From positions 204,001 through 268,000 of the forward strand of contig NZ_BAAAXG010000027.1 in assembly GCF_039535475.1 (NCBI RefSeq): DNA of 64,000 nt. The letters are read 5' to 3'. The position numbers were made by a program, and so were the translations under genes. The stretch is from Streptomyces showdoensis (lineage in GTDB: Bacteria; Actinomycetota; Actinomycetes; Streptomycetales; Streptomycetaceae). This document shows positions 1 to 9,705 of this stretch, piece after piece. Numbering within the stretch: the first letter of the stretch is position 1; every line of letters starts with the position of its first letter. Below the pieces are notes generated by a model. The model saw nothing but the letters and a program-made list of their open reading frames with translations. It made no database searches and was not told the DNA's origin.

Positions 1-57
1 TCGTTAGGGTCCCTGCGTCCGGGAGTCATGCCCGGTGGACGACAGTGAGGTGGAAGC

Positions 58-360
<303 letters not shown>

Positions 361-373
361 GGGGGCACGGCCG

Positions 374-712
374 ATGATCCCCGGAGAGATCCTGTACGCG
401 GACGGCCCCGTGGTCCTCAACGAGGGCCGCCCGGTCAGCCGCCTCACCGTCCTCAACGCCGCCGACCGGCCCGTCCAGGTCGGCTCCCACTACCACTTCG
501 CCGAGGCCAATCCCGGTCTGGACTTCGACCGCGCCGCCGCGCGCGGGCTGCGGCTGAACATCGCCGCGGGCACCGCCGTCCGCTTCGAGCCCGGCATCCC
601 CGTCGAGGTCGAGCTGGTGCCGATCGCCGGCCGCCGGGTCGTACCGGGGCTGCGCGGCGAGACCGCCGGACCCCTGGACACCACCCGGCCGGAAGGAGGC
701 GACCGTGCCTGA
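374..712 (+). CDS. ureB: urease subunit beta
   Basis: Beta subunit of urease, 112 residues from the ATG at 374. The frame is open back to 344, but the ATG is preferred: it follows TGAGGGGG over the ureA stop at a proper distance, and the product begins [19 protein letters not shown], as UreB proteins do. [19 protein letters not shown] residues around 36-52 and the terminal barrel (RRVVPGLRG) are present. The gene lies 13 bases after ureA and overlaps ureC by eight bases, so translation is probably coupled. Confidence 0.96.
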   Translation: MIPGEILYADGPVVLNEGRPVSRLTVLNAADRPVQVGSHYHFAEANPGLDFDRAAARGLRLNIAAGTAVRFEPGIPVEVELVPIAGRRVVPGLRGETAGPLDTTRPEGGDRA

Positions 713-2426
713 GCTGCACCGCGCCGTGTACGCCGACCTGTTCGGCCCCACCACCGGCGACCGGATCCGGCTCGCCGACACCGATCTGCTCGTCGAGATC
801 GAGGAGGACCGCTCCGGCGGGCCCGGCCGGGCCGGCGAGGAGGCCGTGTTCGGCGGCGGCAAGGTCATCCGGGAGTCCATGGGCCAGTCCAGGACCACCC
901 GCGCCGAGGGTGCCCCCGACACGGTGATCACCGGCGTCGTGGTCATCGACCACTGGGGCATCGTCAAGGCCGACATCGGCATCCGCGACGGCCGGATCAC
1001 CGCCCTCGGCAAGGCCGGCAACCCCGACACGATGGACGGGGTCCACCCCGAGCTGGTCATCGGCCCCGAGACCGAGGTGATCGTCGGCAACGGGCGGATC
1101 CTCACCGCCGGCGCCGTCGACACCCATGTCCACTTCATCTCGCCGACCGTCGTCGAGCAGGCCCTCGCCACCGGCGTGACCACCCTCGTCGGCGGCGGCA
1201 CCGGCCCGGCCGAGGGCACCAAGGCCACCACGATCACCCCCGGCCCCTGGCACATGGCCCGGATGTTCGAGGCCCTGGACACCTTCCCCGTCAACATCGG
1301 TCTGCTCGGCAAGGGCAACACCATGTCCCGGGAGGCCATGCACTCCCAACTGCGCGGCGGCGCCCTCGGCTTCAAGATCCACGAGGACTGGGGGGCCACC
1401 CCGGCCGTCATCGACGCCTGTCTGAGCGTCTGCGAGGAGACCGGCGCCCAGCTGGCCATCCACACCGACACCCTCAACGAGGCGGGCTTCGTCGGCGACA
1501 CCCTCGCCGCCATCGGCGGCCGCACCATCCACGCGTACCACACCGAAGGCGCGGGCGGCGGGCACGCCCCGGACATCATCACCGTGGTCTCCGAGCCGCA
1601 CGTGCTGCCCAGTTCGACCAACCCCACCCGGCCGCACACCGTCAACACCATCGAGGAACACCTCGACATGCTGATGGTCTGCCACCACCTCAACCCGGCC
1701 GTCCCCGAGGACCTCGCCTTCGCCGAGTCACGGATCCGGCCCTCGACCATCGCGGCCGAGGACGTCCTGCACGACCTCGGGGCCATCTCGATCATCTCCT
1801 CCGACTCCCAGGCCATGGGACGGATCGGCGAGGTGATCATGCGGACCTGGCAGACCGCCCACGTGATGAAGAGGCGGCGCGGCGCCCTCCCCGGCGACGG
1901 GGACGCCGACAACCACCGGGCCCGGCGCTACGTCGCCAAGTACACGATCAACCCGGCCGTCGCGCAGGGCATGGGCCACCTCATCGGCTCGGTCGAACCC
2001 GGCAAGCTGGCCGACCTGGTGCTGTGGGAGCCGGCCTTCTTCGGGGTCAAGCCGCTCGTCGTGATCAAGGGCGGGCAGATCGCCTACGCGCAGATGGGCG
2101 ACGCCAACGCCTCCATCCCCACCCCCCAACCGGTGCTTCCCCGCCCGATGTTCGGCGCGCTGGGACGGGCGGCCGCGGCCGGCTCGGTCAACTTCGTCGC
2201 CGAGGCGGCGATCGAGGACGACCTGCCGCGGAAGCTCGGCCTGCACAAGGAGTTCACCGCGATCGGCTCCACCCGCCGGATCACCAAGGCCGACATGCGG
2301 GAGAACGACGCGCTGCCCCGGGTCGAGGTCGACGCCGACACCTTCTCGGTGAGCATCGACGGCGAAGCGGTCGAACCCGCTCCCGCCGTCGAACTGCCCA
2401 TGGCCCAGCGCTACTTCCTCTTCTGA
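705..2426 (+). CDS. ureC: urease subunit alpha (catalytic)
   Basis: Catalytic urease subunit, 573 residues, full length. Nickel and active-site residues are all visible: His141 and His143 (VDTHVHF), the lysine to be carbamylated Lys224 (GFKIHEDWG), His253 (AIHTDT), His279 ([13 protein letters not shown]), catalytic His327/328 (MVCHHLNP) and Asp367 (SSDSQAMGR). The GTG at 705 follows GGAAGGAGG inside the end of ureB. The C-terminal MAQRYFLF ending is canonical. By family knowledge the apo-enzyme needs UreD, UreF and UreG, encoded next, to insert two nickel ions. Confidence 0.98.
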   Translation: MPELHRAVYADLFGPTTGDRIRLADTDLLVEIEEDRSGGPGRAGEEAVFGGGKVIRESMGQSRTTRAEGAPDTVITGVVVIDHWGIVKADIGIRDGRITALGKAGNPDTMDGVHPELVIGPETEVIVGNGRILTAGAVDTHVHFISPTVVEQALATGVTTLVGGGTGPAEGTKATTITPGPWHMARMFEALDTFPVNIGLLGKGNTMSREAMHSQLRGGALGFKIHEDWGATPAVIDACLSVCEETGAQLAIHTDTLNEAGFVGDTLAAIGGRTIHAYHTEGAGGGHAPDIITVVSEPHVLPSSTNPTRPHTVNTIEEHLDMLMVCHHLNPAVPEDLAFAESRIRPSTIAAEDVLHDLGAISIISSDSQAMGRIGEVIMRTWQTAHVMKRRRGALPGDGDADNHRARRYVAKYTINPAVAQGMGHLIGSVEPGKLADLVLWEPAFFGVKPLVVIKGGQIAYAQMGDANASIPTPQPVLPRPMFGALGRAAAAGSVNFVAEAAIEDDLPRKLGLHKEFTAIGSTRRITKADMRENDALPRVEVDADTFSVSIDGEAVEPAPAVELPMAQRYFLF

Positions 2427-2441
2427 CGGGCCCCGCACTCC

Positions 2442-3104
2442 ATGAGATCCGCACTCCTCGTGCTCGCCGACGGGCGTTTCCCCGCCGGCGGGCACGCCCA
2501 CTCGGGCGGCGCCGAGGCCGCCGTCAAGGCCGGCCGGCTCAAGGACGCCGCCGACCTGGAGGCCTTCTGCCGCGGCCGGCTGCACACCACCGGGCTCACC
2601 GCGGCGGCCCTCGCCGCCGCCGCGGCGCTCGGCGCCGATCCGTACGCACTCGACGCCGCCGCCGACGCCCGCACCCCCTCGCCCGCCCTGCGCGCCACCG
2701 CCCGCAGACTCGGCCGGCAGATGATGCGGGCCGCCCGCGCGGCCTGGCCGGGCCCCGAACTCGACCGGCTGTCCACCGCGTTCCCGCGCGGCGCCCACCA
2801 GCCGGTGGTCCTCGGCACCGCGGCCCGCGCCGCCGGGCTCGGCCCCGAGGACGCGGCGCACTGCGTCGGCTACGAGACGGTGAGCGGACCCGCCACCGCC
2901 GCCGTACGCCTGCTCGGCCTGGACCCCTTCCAGGCCACCGCGGTCCTCGCCCGGCTCGCCCCCGACCTCGACCACGTCGCCGCCCGGGCCGCGGCGGCGG
3001 CCCGCGAGGACGACGTGGACGCCCTGCCCGCCGCCTCCGCCCCGCTGCTCGACCTCACGGCCGAACAGCACGCGACCTGGCCGGTCCGCCTCTTCGCCTC
3101 CTGA
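2442..3104 (+). CDS. ureF: urease accessory protein UreF
   Basis: UreF-family urease chaperone, 220 residues, rich in Ala and Leu helices. It begins [22 protein letters not shown] and contains the family pattern of a GGxxHSGG start, a helical middle and an [14 protein letters not shown] segment near residue 125. UreF bridges UreD-urease with the GTPase UreG during nickel delivery. The start ATG at 2442 lies 15 bases after ureC. Between ureF and the next gene there is a 160-base gap carrying a low-complexity repeat, unusual for this tight operon. Confidence 0.92.
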   Translation: MRSALLVLADGRFPAGGHAHSGGAEAAVKAGRLKDAADLEAFCRGRLHTTGLTAAALAAAAALGADPYALDAAADARTPSPALRATARRLGRQMMRAARAAWPGPELDRLSTAFPRGAHQPVVLGTAARAAGLGPEDAAHCVGYETVSGPATAAVRLLGLDPFQATAVLARLAPDLDHVAARAAAAAREDDVDALPAASAPLLDLTAEQHATWPVRLFAS

Positions 3105-3116
3105 ACCACGGCCTCG

Positions 3117-3190
3117 GCGCGCCGAGCACCCCGAGCACCCCGGCACCCCGAGCACCACGGCGCCCGAGCACCCCGGCACCCCGGCACCCG
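3117..3190 (+). repeat. low-complexity C-rich tandem repeat between ureF and ureG
   Basis: Degenerate tandem array of roughly ten-base units of the form CCCCGAGCAC or CCCCGGCAC in the ureF-ureG gap, where no gene is visible. It is likely a slippage-generated spacer. It is not a CRISPR array, since units are contiguous and too short. It could pair with itself little, so a terminator role is not supported. Confidence 0.7.
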
Positions 3191-3264
3191 AGGACGCCGC
3201 GGGGCGCCGCGTACGCGGTAGTCCCCCCGAGCGGCCCCCGCACCCCGACAACCCTGGAGCCCCC

Positions 3265-3942
3265 ATGCACCTCGACCACGGCCACGACCACATCCACGCC
3301 GTCTCCGCCGACGCCCGCCGCCCCGACGGCACCCGCCGCGCCCTGCGCATCGGACTCGGCGGCCCCGTCGGCTCCGGCAAGACCGCCACCGTCGCCGCCC
3401 TCTGCCGCGAGCTCCGCGACAGCTTCTCCCTCGCCGTCGTCACCAACGACATCTACACCCGGGAGGACGCCGAGTTCCTGCTCCGCGAGGCCGTGCTGCC
3501 GCCCGAGCGGATCCAGGCCGTCGAGACCGGCGCCTGCCCGCACACCGCGATCCGGGACGACATCTCCGCCAACCTCGAAGCCGTCGAGGACCTGGAGGAC
3601 TCGGTCGGCCCGCTCGACCTGGTCCTCGTCGAGTCCGGCGGCGACAACCTCACCGCCACCTTCTCCCGGGGCCTGGTCGACGCCCAGATCTTCGTCATCG
3701 ACGTCGCCGGCGGCGACGACATCCCGCGCAAGGGCGGCCCCGGCGTGACCACCGCCGACCTCCTCGTCGTCAACAAGACCGACCTCGCCCCCCACGTCGG
3801 CTCCGACCTGGACCGGATGGCCGGCGACGCCGCCGCCCAGCGCGGCGAGCTGCCGGTGGCCTTCCAGTCGCTCCGCTCCGCCGAGGGCGTCGCCCCGGTC
3901 GCCGACTGGGTCCGGGCCCGGCTCGCCGCGTGGACCGCATGA
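3265..3942 (+). CDS. ureG: urease accessory GTPase UreG
   Basis: SIMIBI-class GTPase that delivers nickel to urease, 225 residues. It shows the P-loop GPVGSGKT (33-40), the nickel-binding CPH motif (91-93), ESGGDN, and VNKTDLAP for guanine recognition. The N-terminus carries five histidines at residues 2, 5, 7, 9 and 11. This short His-rich tail may store or bind nickel, which fits the absence of ureE from the operon (inference). The ATG at 3265 follows a GGAGCCCCC ribosome site. The gene overlaps ureD by four bases (ATGA). Confidence 0.97.
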   Translation: MHLDHGHDHIHAVSADARRPDGTRRALRIGLGGPVGSGKTATVAALCRELRDSFSLAVVTNDIYTREDAEFLLREAVLPPERIQAVETGACPHTAIRDDISANLEAVEDLEDSVGPLDLVLVESGGDNLTATFSRGLVDAQIFVIDVAGGDDIPRKGGPGVTTADLLVVNKTDLAPHVGSDLDRMAGDAAAQRGELPVAFQSLRSAEGVAPVADWVRARLAAWTA

Positions 3943-4700
3943 GCCTGCGCGCCACCGCCCGGATCGTCGCCGCGCCGGACGGTTCGCTCCCCGTCCTGGA
4001 GAGCGACGGGCCGCTCGCCCTGCGCCGCACCCGCGCCCCCGGCCCGTACACCCGGGTCACCGTCGTCGGCGCCATGAGCGCCCCGCTGGGCGGCGACCGG
4101 CTCCTCCTGGAGGCCGAGGTACGGGACGGGGCGCGGCTCCTGGTCGACTCCGCCGCGGCGACCGTCGCCCTGCCCGGCGTCGACTCGGCCCCCGCCACGT
4201 ACGACCTCCGGCTCACCGTGGGGGAGGGGGCGGAGCTCCGCTGGCTGCCCGAGCAGCTGGTCTCGGCGGAGGGTTCCGAGCTGCGGATGCGGACCACGGT
4301 CGAACTCGCCGAGGGCGCCCGGCTGGTGCTCCGGGAGGAGCAGATCCTCGGCCGGCACGGCGAACGGCCCGGCACCCTCGCCACCCGGCTCACCGTGCGG
4401 CGCGCCGGCCGTCCCCTGCTCGACCAGGAGCTGGGGTACGGGCCGGGCGCCCCCGGCGGCTGGGACGGACCCGCCGTCCTCGGCGGTCACCGGGCCACCG
4501 GGCAACTCCTGGTGGTCGACCCGGCCTTCCTCGCAGAAGGGGGCGAGAGGGGCGAACCGGTCGAATCCCGGCTCCTCGGCGAGCATGCCGTGCTCGTGCC
4601 CCTCGCCGGTCCCGCGGCCCTGGTCACCGCCGTCGCGCCCGACGCGCTCGCGCTGCGCCGCGCCCTGGACGAGGGCCTGGAGCTGCTCGCTCCGAAGTGA
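3939..4700 (+). CDS. ureD: urease accessory protein UreD
   Basis: UreD (UreH) family protein, 253 residues, the urease chaperone that binds the apo-enzyme and recruits UreF-UreG. Start chosen at ATG 3939, which makes an ATGA overlap with the ureG stop; a GTG at 3930 is also in frame. Family features include [25 protein letters not shown] and LLVVDPAFL. It closes the urease operon. The 154 bases after it hold no hairpin I can support. Confidence 0.92.
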   Translation: MSLRATARIVAAPDGSLPVLESDGPLALRRTRAPGPYTRVTVVGAMSAPLGGDRLLLEAEVRDGARLLVDSAAATVALPGVDSAPATYDLRLTVGEGAELRWLPEQLVSAEGSELRMRTTVELAEGARLVLREEQILGRHGERPGTLATRLTVRRAGRPLLDQELGYGPGAPGGWDGPAVLGGHRATGQLLVVDPAFLAEGGERGEPVESRLLGEHAVLVPLAGPAALVTAVAPDALALRRALDEGLELLAPK

Positions 4701-4854
4701 GTCCCGCTCAGCGGTACACCGCTCTCCGGTTATTGGTTCGGCAAAGAAACACGCGTACGCCCTTTTACCGGAGGCCCCAAGGACGAAAGGATCCCCCGGA
4801 CAGCCCACCACGGCGCTGCCACGGGGGCGGCGCCCACCGAGGGGGAGGAACCAC

Positions 4855-6432
4855 TTGAGACGTACAGCAGTGCTCGGCTCCGCCGGCACTCTGATGACGG
4901 CGACGCTCATAGTCGGCGCGCTGGCCGCACCGACGGCCGGCGCGCAGAGCCGCCACGACCGCGACGACGAGGCGCGCGGCGCGACCATCGCCGCCGCCCG
5001 CGCCGCGAAGGCCGGCATCGACTGGCAGGACTGTCCGGCCGACTGGGGGCTCGAGAAGCCCATCAAGTGCGGCTGGGTGACCGTTCCGGTCGACTACGCG
5101 CGGCCCAACGGCAAGACCATCAAGATCGCCGTGGACCGCATCGGCGCGACCGGCACCCCGGCCGAGAAGCAGGGCGCGCTGCTCTACAACCCGGGCGGCC
5201 CCGGCGGCTCCGGTCTGCGCTTCCCGCGCCGCGTCACCACGAACAACAAGATCTGGGCGAACGCCGCCAAGGCCTACGACTTCGTGGGCTTCGACCCGCG
5301 CGGCGTCGGCCACTCGGCGCCGATCTCCTGCGTCGACCCGACGGACTTCGTCAAGGGCCCGAAGCTGGACCCGGTCCCGGACAGCGAGGCGGACAAGCTG
5401 GCCCAGCGCAAGCTGGCCGCCGCGTACGCCAAGGGCTGCGCCGAGAAGAGCGGCGACATGCTGCCCTTCATGACCACCCGCAACACCGTCCGTGACCTGG
5501 ACGTCATCCGGGCGGCGCTCGGCGAGAAGAAGCTCAACTTCGTCGGCGTCTCCTACGGCACCTACCTCGGCGCCGTCTACGGCACGATGTACCCGGACCA
5601 CGTGCGCCGCATGGTCGTCGACAGCGTGGTCAACCCGGCGAAGAGCAACATCTGGTACCAGGCCAACCTGGAGCAGGACATCGCCTTCGAGGGCCGTCTC
5701 AAGGACTGGATGACCTGGGTCGCCCAGCACGACGACACCTTCCACCTCGGCAAGACCCTCGCCGAGGTGCAGCAGCAGTGGGTGACCCTGCGCGCCGCCG
5801 CCAAGAAGGCCCCCCTCGGGGGGAAGGTCGGCCCGGCCGAGCTCATCAACTTCTTCCAGAGCGCGCCGTACTACGACTCCTCGTGGATCCCGGTCGCCGA
5901 GGCCTGGAGCGCCTACGCCCAGGGTGACCCGCAGCCGCTCATCGACGGTGCCGCCCCGGATCTCACCGACACCGCCGGCAACATCGCCTCGGAGAACGGC
6001 AACGCGGTCTACACGGCCGTCGAGTGCGCCGACGCGCCGTGGCCGACCAGCTGGAAGAAGTGGGACCGGGACAACTCCCGCCTGCACGAGCAGAACCCGT
6101 TCATGACCTGGGCCAACGCCTGGATGAACCTGCCCTGCGCCACCTGGTCCGGGCCGCGCCAGCAGCCCACCCAGGTGAAGACGGGCAAGGGCCTGCCGCC
6201 GGTGCTCATCGTCCAGTCCGAGCGTGACGCGGCGACGCCGTACGCCGGCGCGGTCGAGCTGCACAAGCGGTTCAAGGGTTCGCGCCTGATCACCGAGAAG
6301 GGCGCCGGCTCGCACGGCGTCACCAACCTGGTGAACTCCTGCATCAACCCGAAGGTCGAGGCCTACCTGCTCACGGGCAAGGTCGACAGCCAGGACGTGA
6401 CGTGCGAGCCGCACGCCACGCCCAAGCCGTAA
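4855..6432 (+). CDS. secreted alpha/beta hydrolase, Tap-like tripeptidyl aminopeptidase (S33)
   Basis: Exported serine peptidase of the Streptomyces Tap/SlpD-like S33 family, 525 residues. The start is TTG at 4855, preceded by GGGGGAGG; the frame is open further upstream, but this start gives a clean signal peptide (RR, hydrophobic 10-25, APTAGA cleavage region near 28-30). The catalytic triad is visible: Ser233 in GVSYG, Asp458 in SERDAATP and His487 in GSHG. The oxyanion loop is NPGGPGGSG. These enzymes remove N-terminal tripeptides from secreted propeptides or peptides in the medium. Followed by a strong hairpin at 6448-6475. Confidence 0.9.
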   Translation: MRRTAVLGSAGTLMTATLIVGALAAPTAGAQSRHDRDDEARGATIAAARAAKAGIDWQDCPADWGLEKPIKCGWVTVPVDYARPNGKTIKIAVDRIGATGTPAEKQGALLYNPGGPGGSGLRFPRRVTTNNKIWANAAKAYDFVGFDPRGVGHSAPISCVDPTDFVKGPKLDPVPDSEADKLAQRKLAAAYAKGCAEKSGDMLPFMTTRNTVRDLDVIRAALGEKKLNFVGVSYGTYLGAVYGTMYPDHVRRMVVDSVVNPAKSNIWYQANLEQDIAFEGRLKDWMTWVAQHDDTFHLGKTLAEVQQQWVTLRAAAKKAPLGGKVGPAELINFFQSAPYYDSSWIPVAEAWSAYAQGDPQPLIDGAAPDLTDTAGNIASENGNAVYTAVECADAPWPTSWKKWDRDNSRLHEQNPFMTWANAWMNLPCATWSGPRQQPTQVKTGKGLPPVLIVQSERDAATPYAGAVELHKRFKGSRLITEKGAGSHGVTNLVNSCINPKVEAYLLTGKVDSQDVTCEPHATPKP

Positions 6433-6447
6433 CACCCGCACCACAGG

Positions 6448-6475
6448 GGGGCGGTCGCCGTACGGCGGCCGCCCC
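6448..6475. terminator. bidirectional hairpin terminator
   Basis: Thirteen-base GC stem (one G-T pair) with a very short loop lies between the convergent peptidase gene ending at 6432 and the reductase gene ending at 6484. It can serve both strands. No T-run follows, as is usual in streptomycetes. Confidence 0.65.
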
Positions 6476-6483
6476 TCCGCGTG

Positions 6484-7518
6484 TCAGCGCGCGGCCAGCC
6501 AGGCGTCCTCCGCCGCGTAGTCGAAGAAGTCCACGCCGTACTTCACCAGACCGGGGAAGGCCTCCCGCCAGTCCCGCTCCGCCACCGCGGCGGCCAGGTA
6601 CTCGATCGTGCCGGGCAGCGACTCCGCGTACCCCGTCACCGGCCGGTAGCCCAGCTCCCGCTCCGCCGCCGCCATGTCGCAGACCATCGGGCGGGGCGTC
6701 GTCCACGGCGTGTAGCCGACCATGTCCTTCCCGGGCGCCCCGTCGAACAGGACCGTCTCGCTGCTCACGCCCATCGCCGCGTCGATCGCCGCGCCGATCT
6801 CGGCCACCGAGGGCGCCTGCGGGTCGGCGGCGTTGAGCACCCGCGTCCCCGGCTGCGCGGCGGCCAGCCGGACCAGCTCCGCCAGGTTGTCCACGTGCAC
6901 CGGGTGGAAGACGGACCGCCCGCCCTCCGCCAGGATGCGCACCGGGCGCCCGTCCAGCGCCCGCTTGACGAACCACAGCTCGCGCGGCCCCGGGCTGTAC
7001 GGGCCGTGCACGGCCGCCGCCCGCAGCAGGGTGGCCGGCAGCCTCCCGGCCGCCGCCAGCAGCTCCCGCTCCAGCGCCACCTTCCGGGTGCTGTACGAGC
7101 TGTCGCCCGGCGCGACCGTGCCCAGGGTCTCCGGGACCGGCAGCGGGTAGTCCGGGAAGCCGTCCGGCTCGTCCTGCGTGTCGAAGTTGCGGCCCTGCGC
7201 GTCCTGGTAGACGGCGGCGCTGGAGATCACCACCGCCGATCCGATCCGCTCGGCGAGCCCCGTCAGCTGCCGCCCGTGCGCGGCGTCGAAGGCCACGACG
7301 TCCACCAGGACGTCGGTGCCCCCGCCGAGCGCCGTCGCGAGCGCCCCCTCCTCCGTGCGGTCCACCGCCACCGACCGGACCTCCGCCGGCCACCTCTCGT
7401 CCCGGCCGCCGCGGCGCGAGGCGGCCGTCACCTCCCAGCCGTCCTCGACGAGCGCCCGCACGGCCGCCCGCCCGATCTGTCCCGTCGCTCCCAGCACGAA
7501 CGCGTTTCCCTTGGTCAT
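6484..7518 (-). CDS. NAD(P)-dependent epimerase/dehydratase-type extended SDR
   Basis: Extended short-chain dehydrogenase/epimerase fold, 344 residues. The Rossmann motif GATGQIG lies at residues 10-16. Later it has VVISSAAVYQD and YSTRKVALER, the serine and YxxxK of the active site, and LRAAAVHGPY, which positions the sugar-epimerase-like substrate loop. The substrate cannot be told. The gene is monocistronic or leads its own unit; the next gene on the same strand starts about 780 bases away. Start ATG at 7518 follows no strong ribosome site. Confidence 0.85.
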   Translation of the reverse strand: MTKGNAFVLGATGQIGRAAVRALVEDGWEVTAASRRGGRDERWPAEVRSVAVDRTEEGALATALGGGTDVLVDVVAFDAAHGRQLTGLAERIGSAVVISSAAVYQDAQGRNFDTQDEPDGFPDYPLPVPETLGTVAPGDSSYSTRKVALERELLAAAGRLPATLLRAAAVHGPYSPGPRELWFVKRALDGRPVRILAEGGRSVFHPVHVDNLAELVRLAAAQPGTRVLNAADPQAPSVAEIGAAIDAAMGVSSETVLFDGAPGKDMVGYTPWTTPRPMVCDMAAAERELGYRPVTGYAESLPGTIEYLAAAVAERDWREAFPGLVKYGVDFFDYAAEDAWLAAR

Positions 7519-7588
7519 GCGGGGGACGCTACGGGCCGGGGGCCGCGCCGCCCAGGCCCTTTCGCCGTGCGCGGATCCGCTGTGGGCG

Positions 7589-8299
7589 TCAGGCCGGCGG
7601 GAACTTCCCCGGTCCCTCGTCCGTGCCGCCCGCCGCCTTCACGTCCGCCGCGTAGGCGTCCACGTACTCCTGCCCGGACAGCCCGAGGATCGCGTACATG
7701 ATCTCGTCCGTGACCGCCCGGACCACGGCCCGCTCGCCCTGCATCCCCGCGTGGCGGGAGAAGTCCAGCGGCTCCCCGAAGCGGATCGTGACCCGCCGGA
7801 TCCTCGGCAGCACCCGCCCGGGCGGCTGGATCTCGAAGGTCCCGACCATCGCGCAGGGCACCACCGGCACCCCCGCGGTCAGCGCCATCACGGCCACCCC
7901 GACCTTGCCCTTGTAGAGCCGCCCGTCGTGCGAGCGGGTCCCCTCCGGGTAGATGCCGAGCAGCTCGCCGCGGCCCAGCACCCCGAGCCCCTCCCGGATC
8001 GCCGCCCGGCCCGCCTCCTTGCCGGAGCGGTCCACCGGGATCTGCCCGACGCCGCGGAAGAACGCGGCCGTCAGCCGGCCCTTCAGGCCCGGGCCCGTGA
8101 AGTACTCCTGCTTGGCCAGGAAGGTGATCCTGCGGTCCAGCATCACCGGCATCAGGAAGTGGTCCGAGAAGGACAGGTGATTGCCGGCGACGATCGCCGC
8201 GCCCTCCTCCGGCACGTGTTCCAGGCCCTCCACACGGGGCCGGAACAGCAGCTTCAGGAGCGGACCGAAGAGCAGGTGCTTGAGGACGTGATAGATCAC
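7589..8299 (-). CDS. plsC: 1-acyl-sn-glycerol-3-phosphate acyltransferase family
   Basis: PlsC-type membrane-associated acyltransferase of phospholipid synthesis, 236 residues. The catalytic NHLSFSD (His41, Asp46) and the substrate motif YPEGTRS (117-123) are intact, as are FFRGVGQIPVDR and VPVVPCAMVGT. Start chosen at GTG 8299, which follows CGGGGG; a TTG at 8326 gives nine more residues and is possible. The C-terminal tail (GGTDEGPGKFPPA) is low complexity. The downstream neighbour on the same strand is unrelated. Confidence 0.9.
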   Translation of the reverse strand: MIYHVLKHLLFGPLLKLLFRPRVEGLEHVPEEGAAIVAGNHLSFSDHFLMPVMLDRRITFLAKQEYFTGPGLKGRLTAAFFRGVGQIPVDRSGKEAGRAAIREGLGVLGRGELLGIYPEGTRSHDGRLYKGKVGVAVMALTAGVPVVPCAMVGTFEIQPPGRVLPRIRRVTIRFGEPLDFSRHAGMQGERAVVRAVTDEIMYAILGLSGQEYVDAYAADVKAAGGTDEGPGKFPPA

Positions 8300-8342
8300 C
8301 GGCAACCCCCGTCGGACGTCGGACAAGCTGTGCGCGGCCCCG

Positions 8343-8549
8343 TCAGGGCTGGGGCTTCGGGCGTGGACGCGGGCGCCCGGCCCGTGGCTCGCCGCTGTCC
8401 GCGGCGGCCATCCCGATCGTGACCACGCCGAGAATCACCCAGCCGAACCAGAGCCAGCCGCTGCTGCCGAGCGCCACCGTGTACGCGGTGGTGAGCACCA
8501 GGGCGGCGGCGGTGACCGCCGCCATCGTCTTCGTGGGACCGGACATCAT
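8343..8549 (-). CDS. small membrane protein of unknown function
   Basis: Sixty-eight residues with two hydrophobic stretches (about 8-27 and 32-48) followed by a short basic, proline-rich tail (RPRPRPKPQP). A GAGGAGGG ribosome site lies about eight bases before ATG 8549. Start 8546 is an equal alternative. I do not recognise a domain. It sits between the ctaG-like gene and the plsC-like gene on the same strand and may share a transcript with them. Confidence 0.75.
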   Translation of the reverse strand: MMSGPTKTMAAVTAAALVLTTAYTVALGSSGWLWFGWVILGVVTIGMAAADSGEPRAGRPRPRPKPQP

Positions 8550-8647
8550 CGCTCAGCCCTCCTCGAAGCCATCGTGACTCCTGGGACGGGCCGGGCGCCA
8601 GCCCTGCGACGGCGGGGAAACCGTGCTAGGGGCGGAACCAGGGGGCG

Positions 8648-9601
8648 CTACTGCGAGGGACGCCCCTGGAGCGAGGCCAGGTACGCGTTGTACGCCTCCA
8701 GCTCCTTGTCGCCGTCCCGGTCCGCCTGCCGGTCCTTGCGGACCGCCTGGCGCTGCTCGGAGTGGTACCACTGGTAGACCAGGGCGATCAGCACCAGCAC
8801 CGACGGGATCTCGCTGAACGCCCAGGCGATGCCGCCCGCCGCGTTCTGGTCGGTCAGGGCGTCGATCCCGAGCGAGGCCGGCGGGTTCTTGTACACCTCG
8901 ACCAGCGGTTCGGTCGCCATCATCATCGCGATGCCGAAGAACGCGTGGAACGGCATGCCCGCGAAGAGCTCCAGCATCCGCATCACGTAGCCGGGGCGGT
9001 GCGGGCCCGGGTCGACGCCCATGATCGGCCAGAAGAAGACCAGGCCCACCATGAGGAAGTGGACCATCATCCCGATGTGGCCCGCCTTGGAGCCCATCAG
9101 CGTGTCGAACAGCGGGGTGAAGTACAGCCCGTACAGGCTCGCGATGAACATCGAGATCGTGAACGCCGGGTGCGTGATGATCCGCATGTACCGGCTGTGC
9201 AGCAGCTTCAGCAGCAGCTCGCGCGGACCCGTGGAGCCCCGCCCCGCCACCGGCAGCGCCCGCAGCGCCAGCGTCACCGGCGCGCCGAGCAGCAGCAGGA
9301 TCGGCGACAGCATGGAGATCACCATGTGCTGCACCATGTGCACGCTGAACATGACCATGCCGTAGTCGTTGAGCTTGGTGCACATCACCAGGGCGATGCT
9401 CAGCACGCCCACCGCGAAGAACACCGTCCGGCTCACCGGCCACGCGTCCCCGCGCTTCCGCAGCCGCGCCACGCCCCAGCCGTACAGCCCGAGCCCGGCG
9501 ACGCAGCCGATCAGGAAGAAGAGGTCGGGGGAGAACTCCAGGGCCCGCCCCAGCGTGAACGGCGGCAGATCCATGGTCATGCCGTGCCCGCTGTGATCCA
9601 T
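8648..9601 (-). CDS. ctaG: cytochrome c oxidase assembly protein, CtaG (caa3) family
   Basis: Polytopic membrane protein of the caa3-type CtaG family, 317 residues with seven or so hydrophobic segments. His-containing motifs typical of the family are present: MDHSGHGM at the N-terminus, VHMVQHMVISML near residue 90, and FFWPIMGVDPGPHRPG near 180. Its family is linked to CuA delivery to cytochrome oxidase, and the N-terminal His/Met cluster could bind copper (inference). The C-terminal 60 residues are charged and cytoplasmic. ATG at 9601. Confidence 0.9.
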   Translation of the reverse strand: MDHSGHGMTMDLPPFTLGRALEFSPDLFFLIGCVAGLGLYGWGVARLRKRGDAWPVSRTVFFAVGVLSIALVMCTKLNDYGMVMFSVHMVQHMVISMLSPILLLLGAPVTLALRALPVAGRGSTGPRELLLKLLHSRYMRIITHPAFTISMFIASLYGLYFTPLFDTLMGSKAGHIGMMVHFLMVGLVFFWPIMGVDPGPHRPGYVMRMLELFAGMPFHAFFGIAMMMATEPLVEVYKNPPASLGIDALTDQNAAGGIAWAFSEIPSVLVLIALVYQWYHSEQRQAVRKDRQADRDGDKELEAYNAYLASLQGRPSQ

Positions 9602-9649
9602 TTTTCTACTCCTGGAGCCCGATTCGCGCTTGTTGTCCGCACCAGACTA

Positions 9650-9687
9650 GAACCGCCCCCGGCCGCGACTGCGACCGGGGGCGGTTC
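9650..9687 (-). terminator. hairpin terminator of pfkA
   Basis: Perfect 13-base inverted repeat (arms 9650-9662 and 9675-9687, 12-base loop) directly after the leftward pfkA stop at 9706 and before the ctaG start. It should separate pfkA from ctaG transcription. Confidence 0.75.
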
Positions 9688-9705
9688 CTGGGGTGACGGG
9701 GTGCC

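Noticed and set aside
1..57. A gene upstream of ureA
   Set aside because: Only 57 bases are available and no start and frame continue from the edge in a convincing way; it is probably leader.
3117..3190. CRISPR-like array between ureF and ureG
   Set aside because: Units are about ten bases and contiguous, with no spacers.
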